Shown: positions 1 to 6,291, counted from the first letter of the stretch. The stretch: 6,801 bases of DNA from Methanosarcina sp. (GCA_003157235.1 PMJC01000271.1:1-6801); one strand, 5' to 3'. Notes: generated by a model not told the origin, from the letters alone. Numbers and translations are program-made.

Positions 1-176
1 GAAAAGTCCTATTTGCATGTATCAAAATGCGTCAGGAGCGTGAGAGAAACTGTAAGAGAATTACTTACCTGATATAGGTTCATATGACCCTTTAATCTCT
101 CTAATTATAGATTGTCGATATCATCTTAATACTTTTTCTTCTTCACGTAACTTTATTCTTTTGATATATCCCTGGA

Positions 177-380
177 CTACATATATCTGGAGCCCAGTAA
201 AAAATGCCATTTCCCATTCATTGTTCCAGCTGTATAGGAATTTTCTATGCATATTCCATCTTTGATGTATCGATCTACCAACTCTTGAGTATGATCTATC
301 AAACGTGCATTTTCTGAAGTATGAATCTTTTTCTTGTAATTATGGAATACTAATCTCTTATGAGTTAAGGACTTTCTCAT
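177..380 (-). CDS. hypothetical small ORF, 67 aa, possibly a gene fragment
   Basis: I do not recognise this protein. It is basic at the N-terminus (MRKSLTHKRL) and has a mixed, soluble-looking composition, with a short segment TAGTMNGKWHF near the C-terminus. There is no signal peptide, membrane helix or known motif. Its start codon shares one base with the stop codon of the small ORF upstream (TAATG), the arrangement of translationally coupled genes, but no Shine-Dalgarno sequence precedes it. After its stop the same frame is broken repeatedly. It lies in AT-rich, gene-poor DNA next to decayed sequence, so it may be a remnant of a longer gene or a chance ORF. Confidence 0.2.
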   Translation of the reverse strand: MRKSLTHKRLVFHNYKKKIHTSENARLIDHTQELVDRYIKDGICIENSYTAGTMNGKWHFLLGSRYM

Positions 381-526
381 TACATTTCAGTAAAGACTCT
401 TGAAATAACCTTTTTAGCCTTTTTCCATAACTTGTAGTAATTTGAAATCATGGAACTTATTACCCTTAACAATATAGTTATATCCGTTTCTGTAAGCATT
501 TCTTCTTGTTCCTTTTTTTGATGCAT
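380..526 (-). CDS. hypothetical small ORF, 48 aa, upstream of and touching the 67-aa ORF
   Basis: A 48-codon frame begins MHQKKEQEEM and ends ISRVFTEM. It is lysine-rich with one moderately hydrophobic stretch (ITILLRVISSMI), as in a short amphipathic helix. The frame stays open upstream of the ATG for one codon, then meets a TAG, beyond which protein-like codons continue (KLTLISPEILK). This suggests an interrupted longer frame. Its stop overlaps the next start as TAATG. I do not recognise a family. It could be a decayed gene fragment or chance. Confidence 0.13.
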   Translation of the reverse strand: MHQKKEQEEMLTETDITILLRVISSMISNYYKLWKKAKKVISRVFTEM

Positions 527-834
527 AATCTAACTATTAATTTTTCCATCAATTCGTTTTTCTTTACCTTCTGATTCTGTCTTCAATATCTCTGGACTTA
601 TCAAGGTCAATTTATCGTTTACTATAATTAGTGTAATCCGGATAGGTAAAAATATATTGTTTTAGTGCACAGTATAAAAAAATTTAATAATCCGGACATC
701 TGATTTGTATAAAGACAATCGCTGAGAAACTCGAATAATCCGAAACCTGTAATCTGAAAAAACATAAACTCCATTTTTTTAAGGGAACAAAGATCTAAAG
801 ATGATATTAAATCTCACTAATTCGAGATAAAATA
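527..834. other. AT-rich intergenic stretch without a supported gene
   Basis: No convincing coding frame is visible on either strand. The only structure I can support is a set of four related TAATCCGGA-type words (634-758), listed separately. The remainder is low-complexity AT-rich sequence. Confidence 0.5.
634..758 (+). repeat. four degenerate TAATCCGGA motif copies
   Basis: TAATCCGGA occurs at 634-642 and 688-696, TAATCCGAA at 736-744 and TAATCTGAA at 750-758. Start-to-start distances are 54, 48 and 14 bases. The flanks are only weakly similar (GTGTAATCCGGATAG, TAATAATCCGGACAT, GAATAATCCGAAAC). They may be decayed tandem repeats, scattered binding sites, or coincidence in AT-rich DNA. There is no regular spacing of the CRISPR type. 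Confidence 0.3.
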
Positions 835-1323
835 ATGAAACATCAAAATAAGAAAGTTGCAATTTATCTAATTAGTTTAATATATTATGCTCCATTTTTA
901 CAGTGGATGCCTTGTACAAATATCGGAGAACTAGGCAATAATAAAATCTCTCAAGCGAAATATATGAAAACAGAAGCAATAAACTTTTTAAATTCTTGAG
1001 CTGTGAACTCTATTTTTGCAGGGAACCCTACCCTTCCAGGAAATTACAACCTAGCAGAAATTATAGTGTTAAGTTGACTATGAAACTTGGTTATGAAAGA
1101 AAAGCAAGTGAAATCTAAATTATTGAACAGTAAGACCGATACCGGAAAATAATATCATTTGCTTTAGGATCGACCAAAATGATACAATGGAAAAGCTAAA
1201 AAATATTATCAGCTCTCAATTTAATTAGCTCCTAAAGATCCGAATAGCCATGATGATTACGGTTTACATCCTTTTTTGGAGAAAACACGATGAATGCACT
1301 ACGAAAACCATGATATTTATAAC
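835..1323 (+). pseudogene. possible decayed gene: plus-strand frame with about eight nonsense codons
   Basis: From an ATG at 835 one frame reads a basic N-terminus (MKHQNKK) and a hydrophobic segment (VAIYLISLIYYAPFLQWM), then meets TGA at 997. It continues with protein-like text such as IFAGNPTLPGNYNLAEIIV, then KAKKYYQLSI, then LAPKDPNSHDDYGLHPFLEK up to about 1320. Stops fall at 997, 1075, 1081, 1150, 1165, 1180, 1222 and 1291. In DNA this AT-rich, roughly a dozen stops would be expected by chance over this length. The stop count alone is therefore not evidence of coding; only the composition of the later segment is suggestive. I recognise no family. If real, it is a dead membrane or exported protein gene. 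Confidence 0.22.
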
Positions 1324-1329
1324 TAATAA

Positions 1330-1338
1330 TATATTTAA
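1330..1338 (+). promoter_or_regulatory. possible TATA box upstream of the CPBP frame
   Basis: TATATTTAA resembles an archaeal TATA box. A transcript starting about 25 bases downstream would carry the ATG at 1408 after a leader of roughly 45 bases. The surrounding DNA is so AT-rich that chance matches are likely. Confidence 0.2.
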
Positions 1339-1407
1339 TTTGGGAAATTGTTATAAATTGAGTAGAATATCTCCCGTTTATAGCCCATAAGATACCACTT
1401 TATCAAT

Positions 1408-1521
1408 ATGAGTATAAATGCATCGAATTTAGAAGATTGTATACAATTATCTTTTTTCCGAACTATTAGTTATTTGAAATGGTGGCCTCAAATTGGGTGG
1501 GAAGGACTATATAATAAATGA
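1408..1521 (+). pseudogene. N-terminal part of the CPBP gene, cut off by an in-frame TGA at 1519
   Basis: This frame starts at ATG 1408 (MSINASNLEDC) and is the same frame as the CPBP coding region that begins at 1540. It reads LKWWPQIGWEGLYNK, then TGA (1519-1521), then TGVLLGLKFQDLRFLWLP without a shift. A WW-x2-IG segment followed by a residue stretch ending in LRFLWLP is what I expect just before the first core helix of CPBP proteins. The stop therefore looks like a nonsense mutation inside a formerly longer gene, for example CGA to TGA or TGG to TGA. No clear Shine-Dalgarno sequence precedes ATG 1408. Confidence 0.45.
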
Positions 1522-1539
1522 ACTGGGGTATTATTAGGA

Positions 1540-2040
1540 TTGAAATTCCAAGATTTGCGTTTTTTGTGGCTACCTATCCTGTTTTTTTTCATTCAGACAC
1601 TATATACTTTATTTACAGGTCTACCATCAACCAGGGTTCTTATGAATGTGGTTACCAATACCTTGATGGTAGGGATCACCGAGGAATTGATGTTTCGAAG
1701 CATATTGTTCCATGGGACTTCATCATCATTTTGGATCTGGCATGCAGTGTGGATCACATATATTATTGTCGACGCAGGGCATGTATTAAATGGTTTTATC
1801 AGTGGTGACTTTAATACGATTATATTTCAGGCTCTTTGTGCATTTATGTTTGGTTTCTATATGGTAGCTTTGCGAGTCCGTCTTGACACAATTATTCCAG
1901 GAATCATTATTCATTGGCTGTGGGATTGCTTTGCATTACGATCACATTTTCCTGAAGATACGATGATATGGGTTCTTATTTATTTGGCGCTTTTTTATTA
2001 CGGTCTATGGTTACTTCGAAACTACCTGCCTTCAAGATAA
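1540..2040 (+). CDS. CPBP-family intramembrane metalloprotease (CAAX protease/Abi), possibly 5'-truncated
   Basis: The product is a 166-residue polytopic membrane protein read from a TTG at 1540. CPBP (Abi, Rce1-like) proteins are intramembrane proteases. Eukaryotic members cleave CAAX-prenylated proteins; many prokaryotic members have unknown substrates, and some relate to bacteriocin immunity. Visible motifs are EELMFR at residues 48-53 (EExxxR), H81 in VDAGHVLN (second motif) and HWLWD at 125-129 (HxxxD/N), so all expected catalytic or metal-binding positions are kept. Hydrophobic helices lie near residues 8-26, 65-78, 93-112, 117-130 and 142-158. The family is usually longer. The frame continues upstream to ATG 1408 but is broken by TGA at 1519-1521, so translation would need the TTG, weakly supported by GGGGT at 1525-1529. 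It is either an N-terminally shortened protein or a recent pseudogene. Confidence 0.6.
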   Translation: MKFQDLRFLWLPILFFFIQTLYTLFTGLPSTRVLMNVVTNTLMVGITEELMFRSILFHGTSSSFWIWHAVWITYIIVDAGHVLNGFISGDFNTIIFQALCAFMFGFYMVALRVRLDTIIPGIIIHWLWDCFALRSHFPEDTMIWVLIYLALFYYGLWLLRNYLPSR

Positions 2041-2111
2041 AATGACATATCGCATACAAGAAAGGCTATCAGCTTTTAGCAGGTAACTTACGAAAAACAA
2101 GCATTATTAAT

Positions 2112-2192
2112 GACCATGTTACTTCTGTATACTTGCGAGGTAGTTGTACTGTAAAAGAAGCCCCTGAGTCTTCAGCTTAGGGGGTAGTTCAC
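2112..2192 (+). mobile_element. probable right-end remnant of an IS200/IS605-type (TnpB) element
   Basis: On the plus strand one frame reads DHVTSVYLRGSC followed by TVKEAPESSA and a TAG stop at 2178-2180. A C-terminal tail with an EA(P/G) segment running straight into a terminal GC-rich hairpin is reminiscent of TnpB genes of IS200/IS605 elements. The hairpin (2161-2183) followed by GGTAGTTCAC also resembles the right ends of such elements, where the TnpB guide RNA finishes. No other part of tnpB and no tnpA is present to the left, so only the extreme end survives, or this is a small non-autonomous derivative. The boundary I propose is after TTCAC (2192). The assignment rests on remembered resemblance, not on an alignment. 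Confidence 0.4.
2161..2183. terminator. GC-rich hairpin between convergent genes (IS right-end hairpin or terminator)
   Basis: CCCCTGAG (2161-2168) pairs with CTTAGGGG (2176-2183) over eight pairs, one of them G-T, around the 7-base loop TCTTCAG. An alternative inner pairing CTGA/TCAG also exists. It stands out as the only GC-rich inverted repeat in an AT-rich intergenic region. It lies between the plus-strand CPBP gene and minus-strand cyaB and covers the cyaB stop codon. It may serve as a terminator, but its context suggests it originated as a transposon-end hairpin. There is no T-tract directly after either arm. Confidence 0.45.
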
Positions 2193-2711
2193 TTCATATA
2201 TCATTTCAAGATAAGACTTCCGGATAGAATCCTTTTCCTCGAAGCCAAATTGCTTCAAGAATTCGAATAATTTCTGCCTTGAAATCTCTATATATTTTTC
2301 GTTTTTGGTGATGATTTCGACTTCCAGAAATTGTCCTAAATTTTCAACTGCATCAAGGCAGACAATTATCTCTCCGACCTTGAAGACTTCCCTTATTTTG
2401 CTTACTATCCCAGCTTCCGAAAATCCAAGGGCATTTAGTACTCTTTTGGCAGTGACTCCATCAACAAGAGTTTCAAGTTCTTCCCTGGTTTTGGAGACGC
2501 CATCAAGTTTAGGGCCTTTGTACGTCAGCACAGCTTCCCCTTCCAGAGAACGAATCCTGAGAACTTCGTCGGTTTTTATAAAATCCCGGTGAGGAGCTGC
2601 AAAATAAATATCTGATTGATCTTCAACCTTTACTTTTATTGCCCCTATTTTCTTAAGGATAGGACGGGCTTTGTCATGATCCACTTTGACCTTAACTTCC
2701 ACTTCAATCAT
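2172..2711 (-). CDS. cyaB: CYTH-domain protein, class IV adenylate cyclase-like (CyaB)
   Basis: This is a 179-residue CYTH (CyaB/thiamine-triphosphatase) fold protein, a triphosphate tunnel enzyme that binds a triphosphate substrate and divalent metal. The archaeal substrate is uncertain: cyclase, thiamine triphosphatase and inorganic triphosphatase are all possible. Visible hallmarks are ExExK at residues 3-7, RIR at 52-54, TYKGPK at 63-68, TREELE at 76-81, K105 and R107, D120, FLEVEI at 128-133 and the late RKSYLE segment at 164-169. I start at ATG 2711, not the in-frame ATG at 2807, because the ExExK motif normally sits at the very N-terminus and the extra 32 residues are hydrophobic and unlike the family. 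GGAG lies 13 bases upstream. The last six residues (VNYPLS) and the stop are encoded by the putative mobile-element end, so the natural C-terminus was probably replaced. It may be cotranscribed with the mevalonate genes or use its own promoter. Confidence 0.85.
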   Translation of the reverse strand: MIEVEVKVKVDHDKARPILKKIGAIKVKVEDQSDIYFAAPHRDFIKTDEVLRIRSLEGEAVLTYKGPKLDGVSKTREELETLVDGVTAKRVLNALGFSEAGIVSKIREVFKVGEIIVCLDAVENLGQFLEVEIITKNEKYIEISRQKLFEFLKQFGFEEKDSIRKSYLEMIYEVNYPLS

Positions 2712-2760
2712 AGTTTTCAGATATCTCCAGTTATATCCAATTAAAACCAGAAAAACCTCA

Positions 2761-2769
2761 TTTAATAAA
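2761..2769 (-). promoter_or_regulatory. candidate TATA box for cyaB
   Basis: On the minus strand this reads TTTATTAAA within CATATTTATTAAATGAGG. A start about 26 bases downstream would give a leader near 28 bases before ATG 2711, containing the GGAG at 2725-2728. This is plausible in the 92-base gap after the DUF35 gene, but AT-rich DNA makes false matches easy. Confidence 0.35.
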
Positions 2770-2786
2770 TATGTTAAATAGAATTC

Positions 2787-2804
2787 AAAAAATTTGGATT
2801 TTTT
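2787..2804. terminator. possible weak A/T hairpin with T-tract at the end of the DUF35 gene
   Basis: AAAAAAT (2787-2793) and ATTTTTT (2798-2804) are perfect inverted arms around TTGG, and each strand ends in a T-run. The minus-strand T-run immediately follows the DUF35 stop codon and could act as an archaeal U-tract terminator or attenuator before cyaB. The stem contains only A-T pairs, so structure formation is doubtful. Confidence 0.25.
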
Positions 2805-3202
2805 CATGTTTCTGCAGGAACAAATTTGGTGCCGTAATATATCATGCCACGTTCGCCACCTTCACCAAGTTTGCGAAAAACGGATCTAACCCGCATTCCT
2901 ATATACATTTTTTCAGGATCTCCTACAATCTGTGCTGTCATTATGGATCCTTCATCCAGCTTAATTATCGCAAGGGTGTAGGGGGCCTGCCTCTCAAAAC
3001 CCTCTGCAGCTGTGCGAATTATTGTGTAGGTCACTATTTCGCCTGTGCCTTTAAACTTATAGTGTTCAATCTGACCCGACCGTCTGCAGTTCACGCAAAA
3101 ATTGCGTGGCGGATAAAAATAATTTCCACATTCTTTACAGTGAGTACCTTCAAGATTATACCTACTGGCAAGATTTCTCCAGAATCTTGGAACAGAAGAC
3201 AT
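2804..3202 (-). CDS. DUF35 Zn-ribbon/OB-fold protein, bridging subunit of the thiolase/HMG-CoA synthase complex
   Basis: This 132-residue protein has an N-terminal rubredoxin-like zinc ribbon (C22-x2-C25-x10-C36-x2-C39) followed by an OB-fold (about residues 48-130, with FKGTGEIVTYTII at its start). This is the normal architecture and length of archaeal DUF35 proteins. In the complex described from Methanothermococcus thermolithotrophicus, DUF35 holds acetoacetyl-CoA thiolase and HMG-CoA synthase together so that acetoacetyl-CoA passes directly to the synthase. Adjacency here strongly suggests the same role, in the cytoplasm. The gene starts six bases after the thiolase stop, and its AGGTGA ribosome binding site (3209-3214) contains that TGA stop codon, so translation is probably coupled. 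All four zinc cysteines are present. Confidence 0.92.
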   Translation of the reverse strand: MSSVPRFWRNLASRYNLEGTHCKECGNYFYPPRNFCVNCRRSGQIEHYKFKGTGEIVTYTIIRTAAEGFERQAPYTLAIIKLDEGSIMTAQIVGDPEKMYIGMRVRSVFRKLGEGGERGMIYYGTKFVPAET

Positions 3203-3208
3203 CGCATA

Positions 3209-4381
3209 TCACCTCTCCCTCGAGAAAATGTGTACTACTGCTGTTGCTCCTGACCCTCCTACGTTGTGGGTCATTCCATACTCTGCACCTTCTACCTGGC
3301 GTTTGCCTGCTTCCCCACGCAATTGGGTTACGACTTCGACTGCCTGTTTTACACCTGTTGCTCCTACAGGATGTCCGCAGGCTTTGAGCCCACCAGAAGT
3401 GTTGACCGGAATCCGACCTCCTATCACAGTTTCTTCATTTGCAGTGACAATTCCTCCTTTTCCTTTTTCTGCGAAGCCGAGATCTTCGATAGCGCAGATC
3501 TCGGCAATTGTAAAGCAATCGTGTACTTCCACAAGGTCAATGTCTTCAGGCCTTAATTTTGCCATGGAATATGCCCGCTTTGCGGCTATTACGGTTGAAT
3601 CAAGAGTTGTAATATCTATTCTGTCATGAAGTGCAATAGTGTCACTTGCCTGGGCTGTCGCCCTGATATAAATGGGAGTGTCAGTATATTTTAAGGCAAG
3701 CTCCGCGGGAGCGAGAACGAGAGCTGAAGCTCCATCTGTAATTGGAGAGCAGTCAAAAATATGCAATGGGTCAGCTACCATTATTGAATTCAATACATCA
3801 TCGACAGTAATTATGTTTTTATACTGAGCAATGGGATTAAAATGACCGTTCTTATGGTTTTTGACGGCAACCTCTGCAAGTTGTTCGCTAGTAGTTCCAT
3901 ATCTGTGCATGTGCAGCTTTGCAATCATTGCATAAAGACCAGGAAAAGTTGCCCCTGCCATACATTCCCATTCCCGATCAGCTGCTGATGCAAGAGCTGA
4001 AGATGCTTCCTCAGATCCGACATCAGTCATCTTTTCTGCCCCTGCTGCAACAACTATGTCACTATAACCAGATGCTACAGACATTATAGCCTGGCGTAGG
4101 GCAAGTCCACCAGATGCACAGGCAGCTTCCACTCTGGTAGCTGGAATATGGAGGTTCTTAGAAAGTCCGGAATAATCTGCAATAAGGGCTCCTATGTGTT
4201 CCTGATCAACAAAGCGACCTCCACTCATGTTTCCTACATATAGAGCGTCGATTTCTTTTCCACTAGCACCTGCATCTTCGATCGCTCCGATACCAGCTTC
4301 TACAACTATGTCTCTCAGGGATTGATCCCAAAGCTCCCCAAAATTTGTATTTTTTACTCCAATTATTGCAACGTCTCTCAT
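3209..4381 (-). CDS. acetoacetyl-CoA thiolase (acetyl-CoA acetyltransferase), archaeal SCP2-like type
   Basis: This 390-residue enzyme condenses two acetyl-CoA to acetoacetyl-CoA, the first step of the mevalonate pathway. Visible catalytic elements are the nucleophile C88 in [10 protein letters not shown]288 in EVHDCFT and H337 in CGHPVGATG. The C-terminal Cys of classical bacterial thiolases (CxGGG) is absent: the equivalent loop reads [10 protein letters not shown] (371-380), as in the archaeal/SCP2-like group. Length is typical and no frame break is seen. GGAGG lies six bases before ATG 4381, which supports this start. It follows HMG-CoA synthase by 15 bases and precedes DUF35 by six, matching the gene order of other methanogens, where the three proteins form one complex. 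In that complex the unfavourable thiolase reaction is pulled by the downstream synthase. Confidence 0.94.
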   Translation of the reverse strand: MRDVAIIGVKNTNFGELWDQSLRDIVVEAGIGAIEDAGASGKEIDALYVGNMSGGRFVDQEHIGALIADYSGLSKNLHIPATRVEAACASGGLALRQAIMSVASGYSDIVVAAGAEKMTDVGSEEASSALASAADREWECMAGATFPGLYAMIAKLHMHRYGTTSEQLAEVAVKNHKNGHFNPIAQYKNIITVDDVLNSIMVADPLHIFDCSPITDGASALVLAPAELALKYTDTPIYIRATAQASDTIALHDRIDITTLDSTVIAAKRAYSMAKLRPEDIDLVEVHDCFTIAEICAIEDLGFAEKGKGGIVTANEETVIGGRIPVNTSGGLKACGHPVGATGVKQAVEVVTQLRGEAGKRQVEGAEYGMTHNVGGSGATAVVHIFSRER

Positions 4382-4396
4382 CCTACTCCTCCGTTT

Positions 4397-5446
4397 TCAA
4401 CCAAGGCGGATCTTTCCTTTATGCTTAGCATATCTTGCATAGTCGATATATATCGGATTTTTAATTAATTCGGAAACTTTTGGAGCTCTGTTTCGGATTT
4501 CCTTTATTTTGTCTGTAACTGTTATGCTAAAAGCGTCGGCTCCAGCTCCAGAACCAAAAGCAGTTGCAAAAATCCGATCCCCTGGATTTGCTTCATCAAG
4601 AGTTGCAGCGATTCCCATAAGGCAGGACCCGGAGTAGGTGTTTCCGATCTTTGGAACCACAAGCCCAGGTGCAATCTGGGGTGTGGTGAAACCAAGCATT
4701 TTTGCAACTTTACTCGGGAATTTTCCGTTTGGCTGGTGAAAAACTGCATAATCATAATCTTCAGGCTTTGTTCCGAGTTTTTTTAGAAGACCTTTGGCGC
4801 CGTTAATCACATGCTTGAAGTACCCTGGCTCCCCAGTAAATCGACCCCCATGCTCAGGATAGGGCATTCCTTCCCGTCGCCAGAAGTCAGGGGTATCAGT
4901 TGTATAGGAATAAGTAGCCTCAATGATTGCGGCAAGCTCATCTTCTTTTCTCCCAATGATACAAGCAACCCCACCTGCAGCTGCAGTGTACTCAAGGGCA
5001 TCACTTGGGGCTCCCTGGGAAACATCTGCTCCGATGGCCATACCCAAATCTATCATCTGTGAACCTACTAATCCCATACAAGCTTGAACTGCAGCTGTGC
5101 CTGCCTTGCAAGCAAACTCAAAATCTGCTGCAGTCATTTCTGGGGTTGCTCCAATGGCCTGAGCAACAATGGTACTTGTTGGTTTCACAGCATATGGATG
5201 ACTTTCCGAGCCCGTATATACCGCCCCAATTCTATGGGGGTTGATCTCGCTTCTTGCCATTGCGGATCTTGCAGCTTCCACAGCTATAGTTGCTGTATCT
5301 TCATCGATATCAGGTACGGACTTTTCATCGACCATGAGGCCGTTTTTAAGAGCTTCTGCATCATCGCCCCAGAGCCGAGCTATTTCCTCTAGTTTTATAC
5401 GGTATCTTGGAATATAAGCACCATAAGATACGATTCCAATAGTCAT
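4397..5446 (-). CDS. mvaS: hydroxymethylglutaryl-CoA synthase, archaeal type
   Basis: The 349-residue enzyme joins acetyl-CoA to acetoacetyl-CoA to give HMG-CoA, the precursor of mevalonate and archaeal isoprenoid lipids. Catalytic residues are visible: E81 in [12 protein letters not shown], the nucleophile C113 in FEFACKAGT and H237 in VFHQPNGK. The conserved GNTYSGS (268-274) and FGSGAGAD (297-304) loops are also present. I start at ATG 5446 ([13 protein letters not shown]) because archaeal homologues begin this way and AGGTGA lies four bases upstream. An in-frame ATG at 5497 would add 17 unlike residues and overlap the regulator stop. The gene is 47 bases after the regulator and 15 before the thiolase. 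It is intact and of normal length. Confidence 0.95.
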   Translation of the reverse strand: MTIGIVSYGAYIPRYRIKLEEIARLWGDDAEALKNGLMVDEKSVPDIDEDTATIAVEAARSAMARSEINPHRIGAVYTGSESHPYAVKPTSTIVAQAIGATPEMTAADFEFACKAGTAAVQACMGLVGSQMIDLGMAIGADVSQGAPSDALEYTAAAGGVACIIGRKEDELAAIIEATYSYTTDTPDFWRREGMPYPEHGGRFTGEPGYFKHVINGAKGLLKKLGTKPEDYDYAVFHQPNGKFPSKVAKMLGFTTPQIAPGLVVPKIGNTYSGSCLMGIAATLDEANPGDRIFATAFGSGAGADAFSITVTDKIKEIRNRAPKVSELIKNPIYIDYARYAKHKGKIRLG

Positions 5447-5450
5447 GTTT

Positions 5451-5456
5451 TCACCT
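5451..5456 (-). promoter_or_regulatory. ribosome binding site deciding the HMG-CoA synthase start
   Basis: AGGTGA on the minus strand lies four bases before ATG 5446. The upstream in-frame ATG at 5497 has no comparable site, so this favours the shorter, family-like protein. Confidence 0.75.
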
Positions 5457-5493
5457 GTTTTTGATTGCTTCAGGGCATCAGTTCCCAGTCTCT

Positions 5494-6234
5494 TCATTCC
5501 CCTGCATAGTATTGACTGTATTTTTTTAGAAGTTTGACAGTTTGATCGATACTCATTGTAGTTGCGACCAGGGATATGCGGTCAACTTCTGCCATTTTTA
5601 CTGCTCCAGGTTCAACCTCTTCTTTTCGAAGTCCATGTAGTACTACTGCTCCGGGTTTGAGATTTGTAACTCGAATGGCTACCATGGGAGATTTCCCAGT
5701 GCTAACTTTCGTAAATATCATGGCTCTGTCCGTACTCCAGCCATAAAGCTTCTGGAATTCATGGGAAGAGAGTTCCAGGATGGCTCTCTGGCTGTCAATG
5801 ACAGAGAAACCATAAAGAGGTTTTTCAACTCCTTTAAAGATAACTTCTCCTTCTATTAGGTTGACCAGTTTAGCAAGCTGTATCGGGAAAGTATACTCGT
5901 ATGTTGAGTAGATGGATTTTGTACTATTTTCAGAGCTAAGTATTGACTCGTAAGCGTGAATTTTCTTGCTTCCCCTATCTATATCAATTTCAAGAAGAGA
6001 TTCCACAATTTTCTTGATTATCAGCGTTCCTGGCGATTTTCTCCTTCCACTTTCATAATCGCTGATAACAGAAGGTGATACCTTAAGGTAATTTGCAATA
6101 TCTGTCTGGGATATCTCGAAATTTGACCTCCATTTTTTCAGTGACTCTCCAGGTTTTTCTGAAAGAGTAATATCTCCAGCCATTTTTTCCGCTAGGCGAT
6201 TGCGCAAATTTTCTGAGGATTCATTGGGTGCCAT
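5494..6234 (-). CDS. XRE/Cro-type helix-turn-helix regulator, candidate regulator of the mevalonate operon
   Basis: This 246-residue protein has an N-terminal HTH_3 domain at about residues 30-82 ([19 protein letters not shown], then [18 protein letters not shown]). The C-terminal domain (about 110-246) is alpha/beta-looking, contains segments such as [15 protein letters not shown] and [10 protein letters not shown], and could be a ligand-sensing or dimerisation domain. It resembles the conserved archaeal XRE regulators found beside HMG-CoA synthase in methanogens; the ligand is unknown to me. There is no Shine-Dalgarno sequence before ATG 6234, but a TATA box centred near 6268 would place transcription start only about 8 bases upstream, consistent with a nearly leaderless mRNA. 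M18 is an alternative start, but residues before it (RNRLAEK) look conserved in type. It heads the operon, and a perfect palindrome upstream of the TATA box suggests autoregulation. Confidence 0.88.
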   Translation of the reverse strand: MAPNESSENLRNRLAEKMAGDITLSEKPGESLKKWRSNFEISQTDIANYLKVSPSVISDYESGRRKSPGTLIIKKIVESLLEIDIDRGSKKIHAYESILSSENSTKSIYSTYEYTFPIQLAKLVNLIEGEVIFKGVEKPLYGFSVIDSQRAILELSSHEFQKLYGWSTDRAMIFTKVSTGKSPMVAIRVTNLKPGAVVLHGLRKEEVEPGAVKMAEVDRISLVATTMSIDQTVKLLKKYSQYYAGE

Positions 6235-6264
6235 GACTTATGTATTCTAAGAGGAAACATTACC

Positions 6265-6272
6265 ATATATAT
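6265..6272 (-). promoter_or_regulatory. TATA box of the regulator/mevalonate operon
   Basis: On the minus strand this reads AGATATATATGG, a good archaeal TATA element. About 26 bases downstream is near 6242, eight bases before the regulator ATG, predicting a very short leader. No other promoter as good lies close to the operon start. Confidence 0.6.
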
Positions 6273-6275
6273 CTA

Positions 6276-6291
6276 ACGAATATAGATTCGT
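6276..6291. promoter_or_regulatory. perfect inverted repeat ACGAAT-N4-ATTCGT, candidate operator
   Basis: ACGAAT (6276-6281) and ATTCGT (6286-6291) are perfect six-base arms around ATAG. The site lies just upstream of the TATA box, reaching the BRE position, where a dimeric HTH protein could block TFB/TBP or recruit them. A 16-base dyad of this form suits an XRE-family dimer, and the first gene of the operon encodes one. Binding is inferred. Confidence 0.5.

Noticed and set aside
634..758. CRISPR array
   Set aside because: Repeat words are only nine bases, degenerate and irregularly spaced (54, 48, 14), with no uniform spacers and no cas genes.
1165..1167. In-frame TAG as a pyrrolysine codon, as occurs in Methanosarcina
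   Set aside because: It sits among several TAA and TGA stops in a frame with no recognised Pyl protein family, so there is no reason to invoke readthrough.
1161..1252. GGATC...GATCC and TTTAG...CTAAA as a hairpin
   Set aside because: The order of the sub-blocks on the right side is wrong for continuous pairing, so no single stem can form.
835..1521. Reading TGA as tryptophan across the left region (TGA at 997, 1075, 1081, 1180, 1291 and 1519)
   Set aside because: TAA and TAG stops also interrupt the 835-1323 frame, and the intact genes in the window use TGG for Trp and TGA as their own stop. Nonsense decay explains the pattern more simply than recoding.
1518..1808. 96-residue plus-strand ORF overlapping the CPBP gene
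   Set aside because: It is a frame-shifted shadow. The CPBP motifs are in the other frame, and this translation has no recognisable features.
2712..2807. N-terminal 32-residue extension of CyaB from ATG 2807
   Set aside because: It is hydrophobic and unlike CYTH proteins, which begin at the ExExK motif. It lacks a ribosome binding site and overlaps the DUF35 stop.
5447..5497. 17-residue N-terminal extension of HMG-CoA synthase from ATG 5497
   Set aside because: Archaeal homologues start at [11 protein letters not shown], and AGGTGA precedes ATG 5446 at good spacing.
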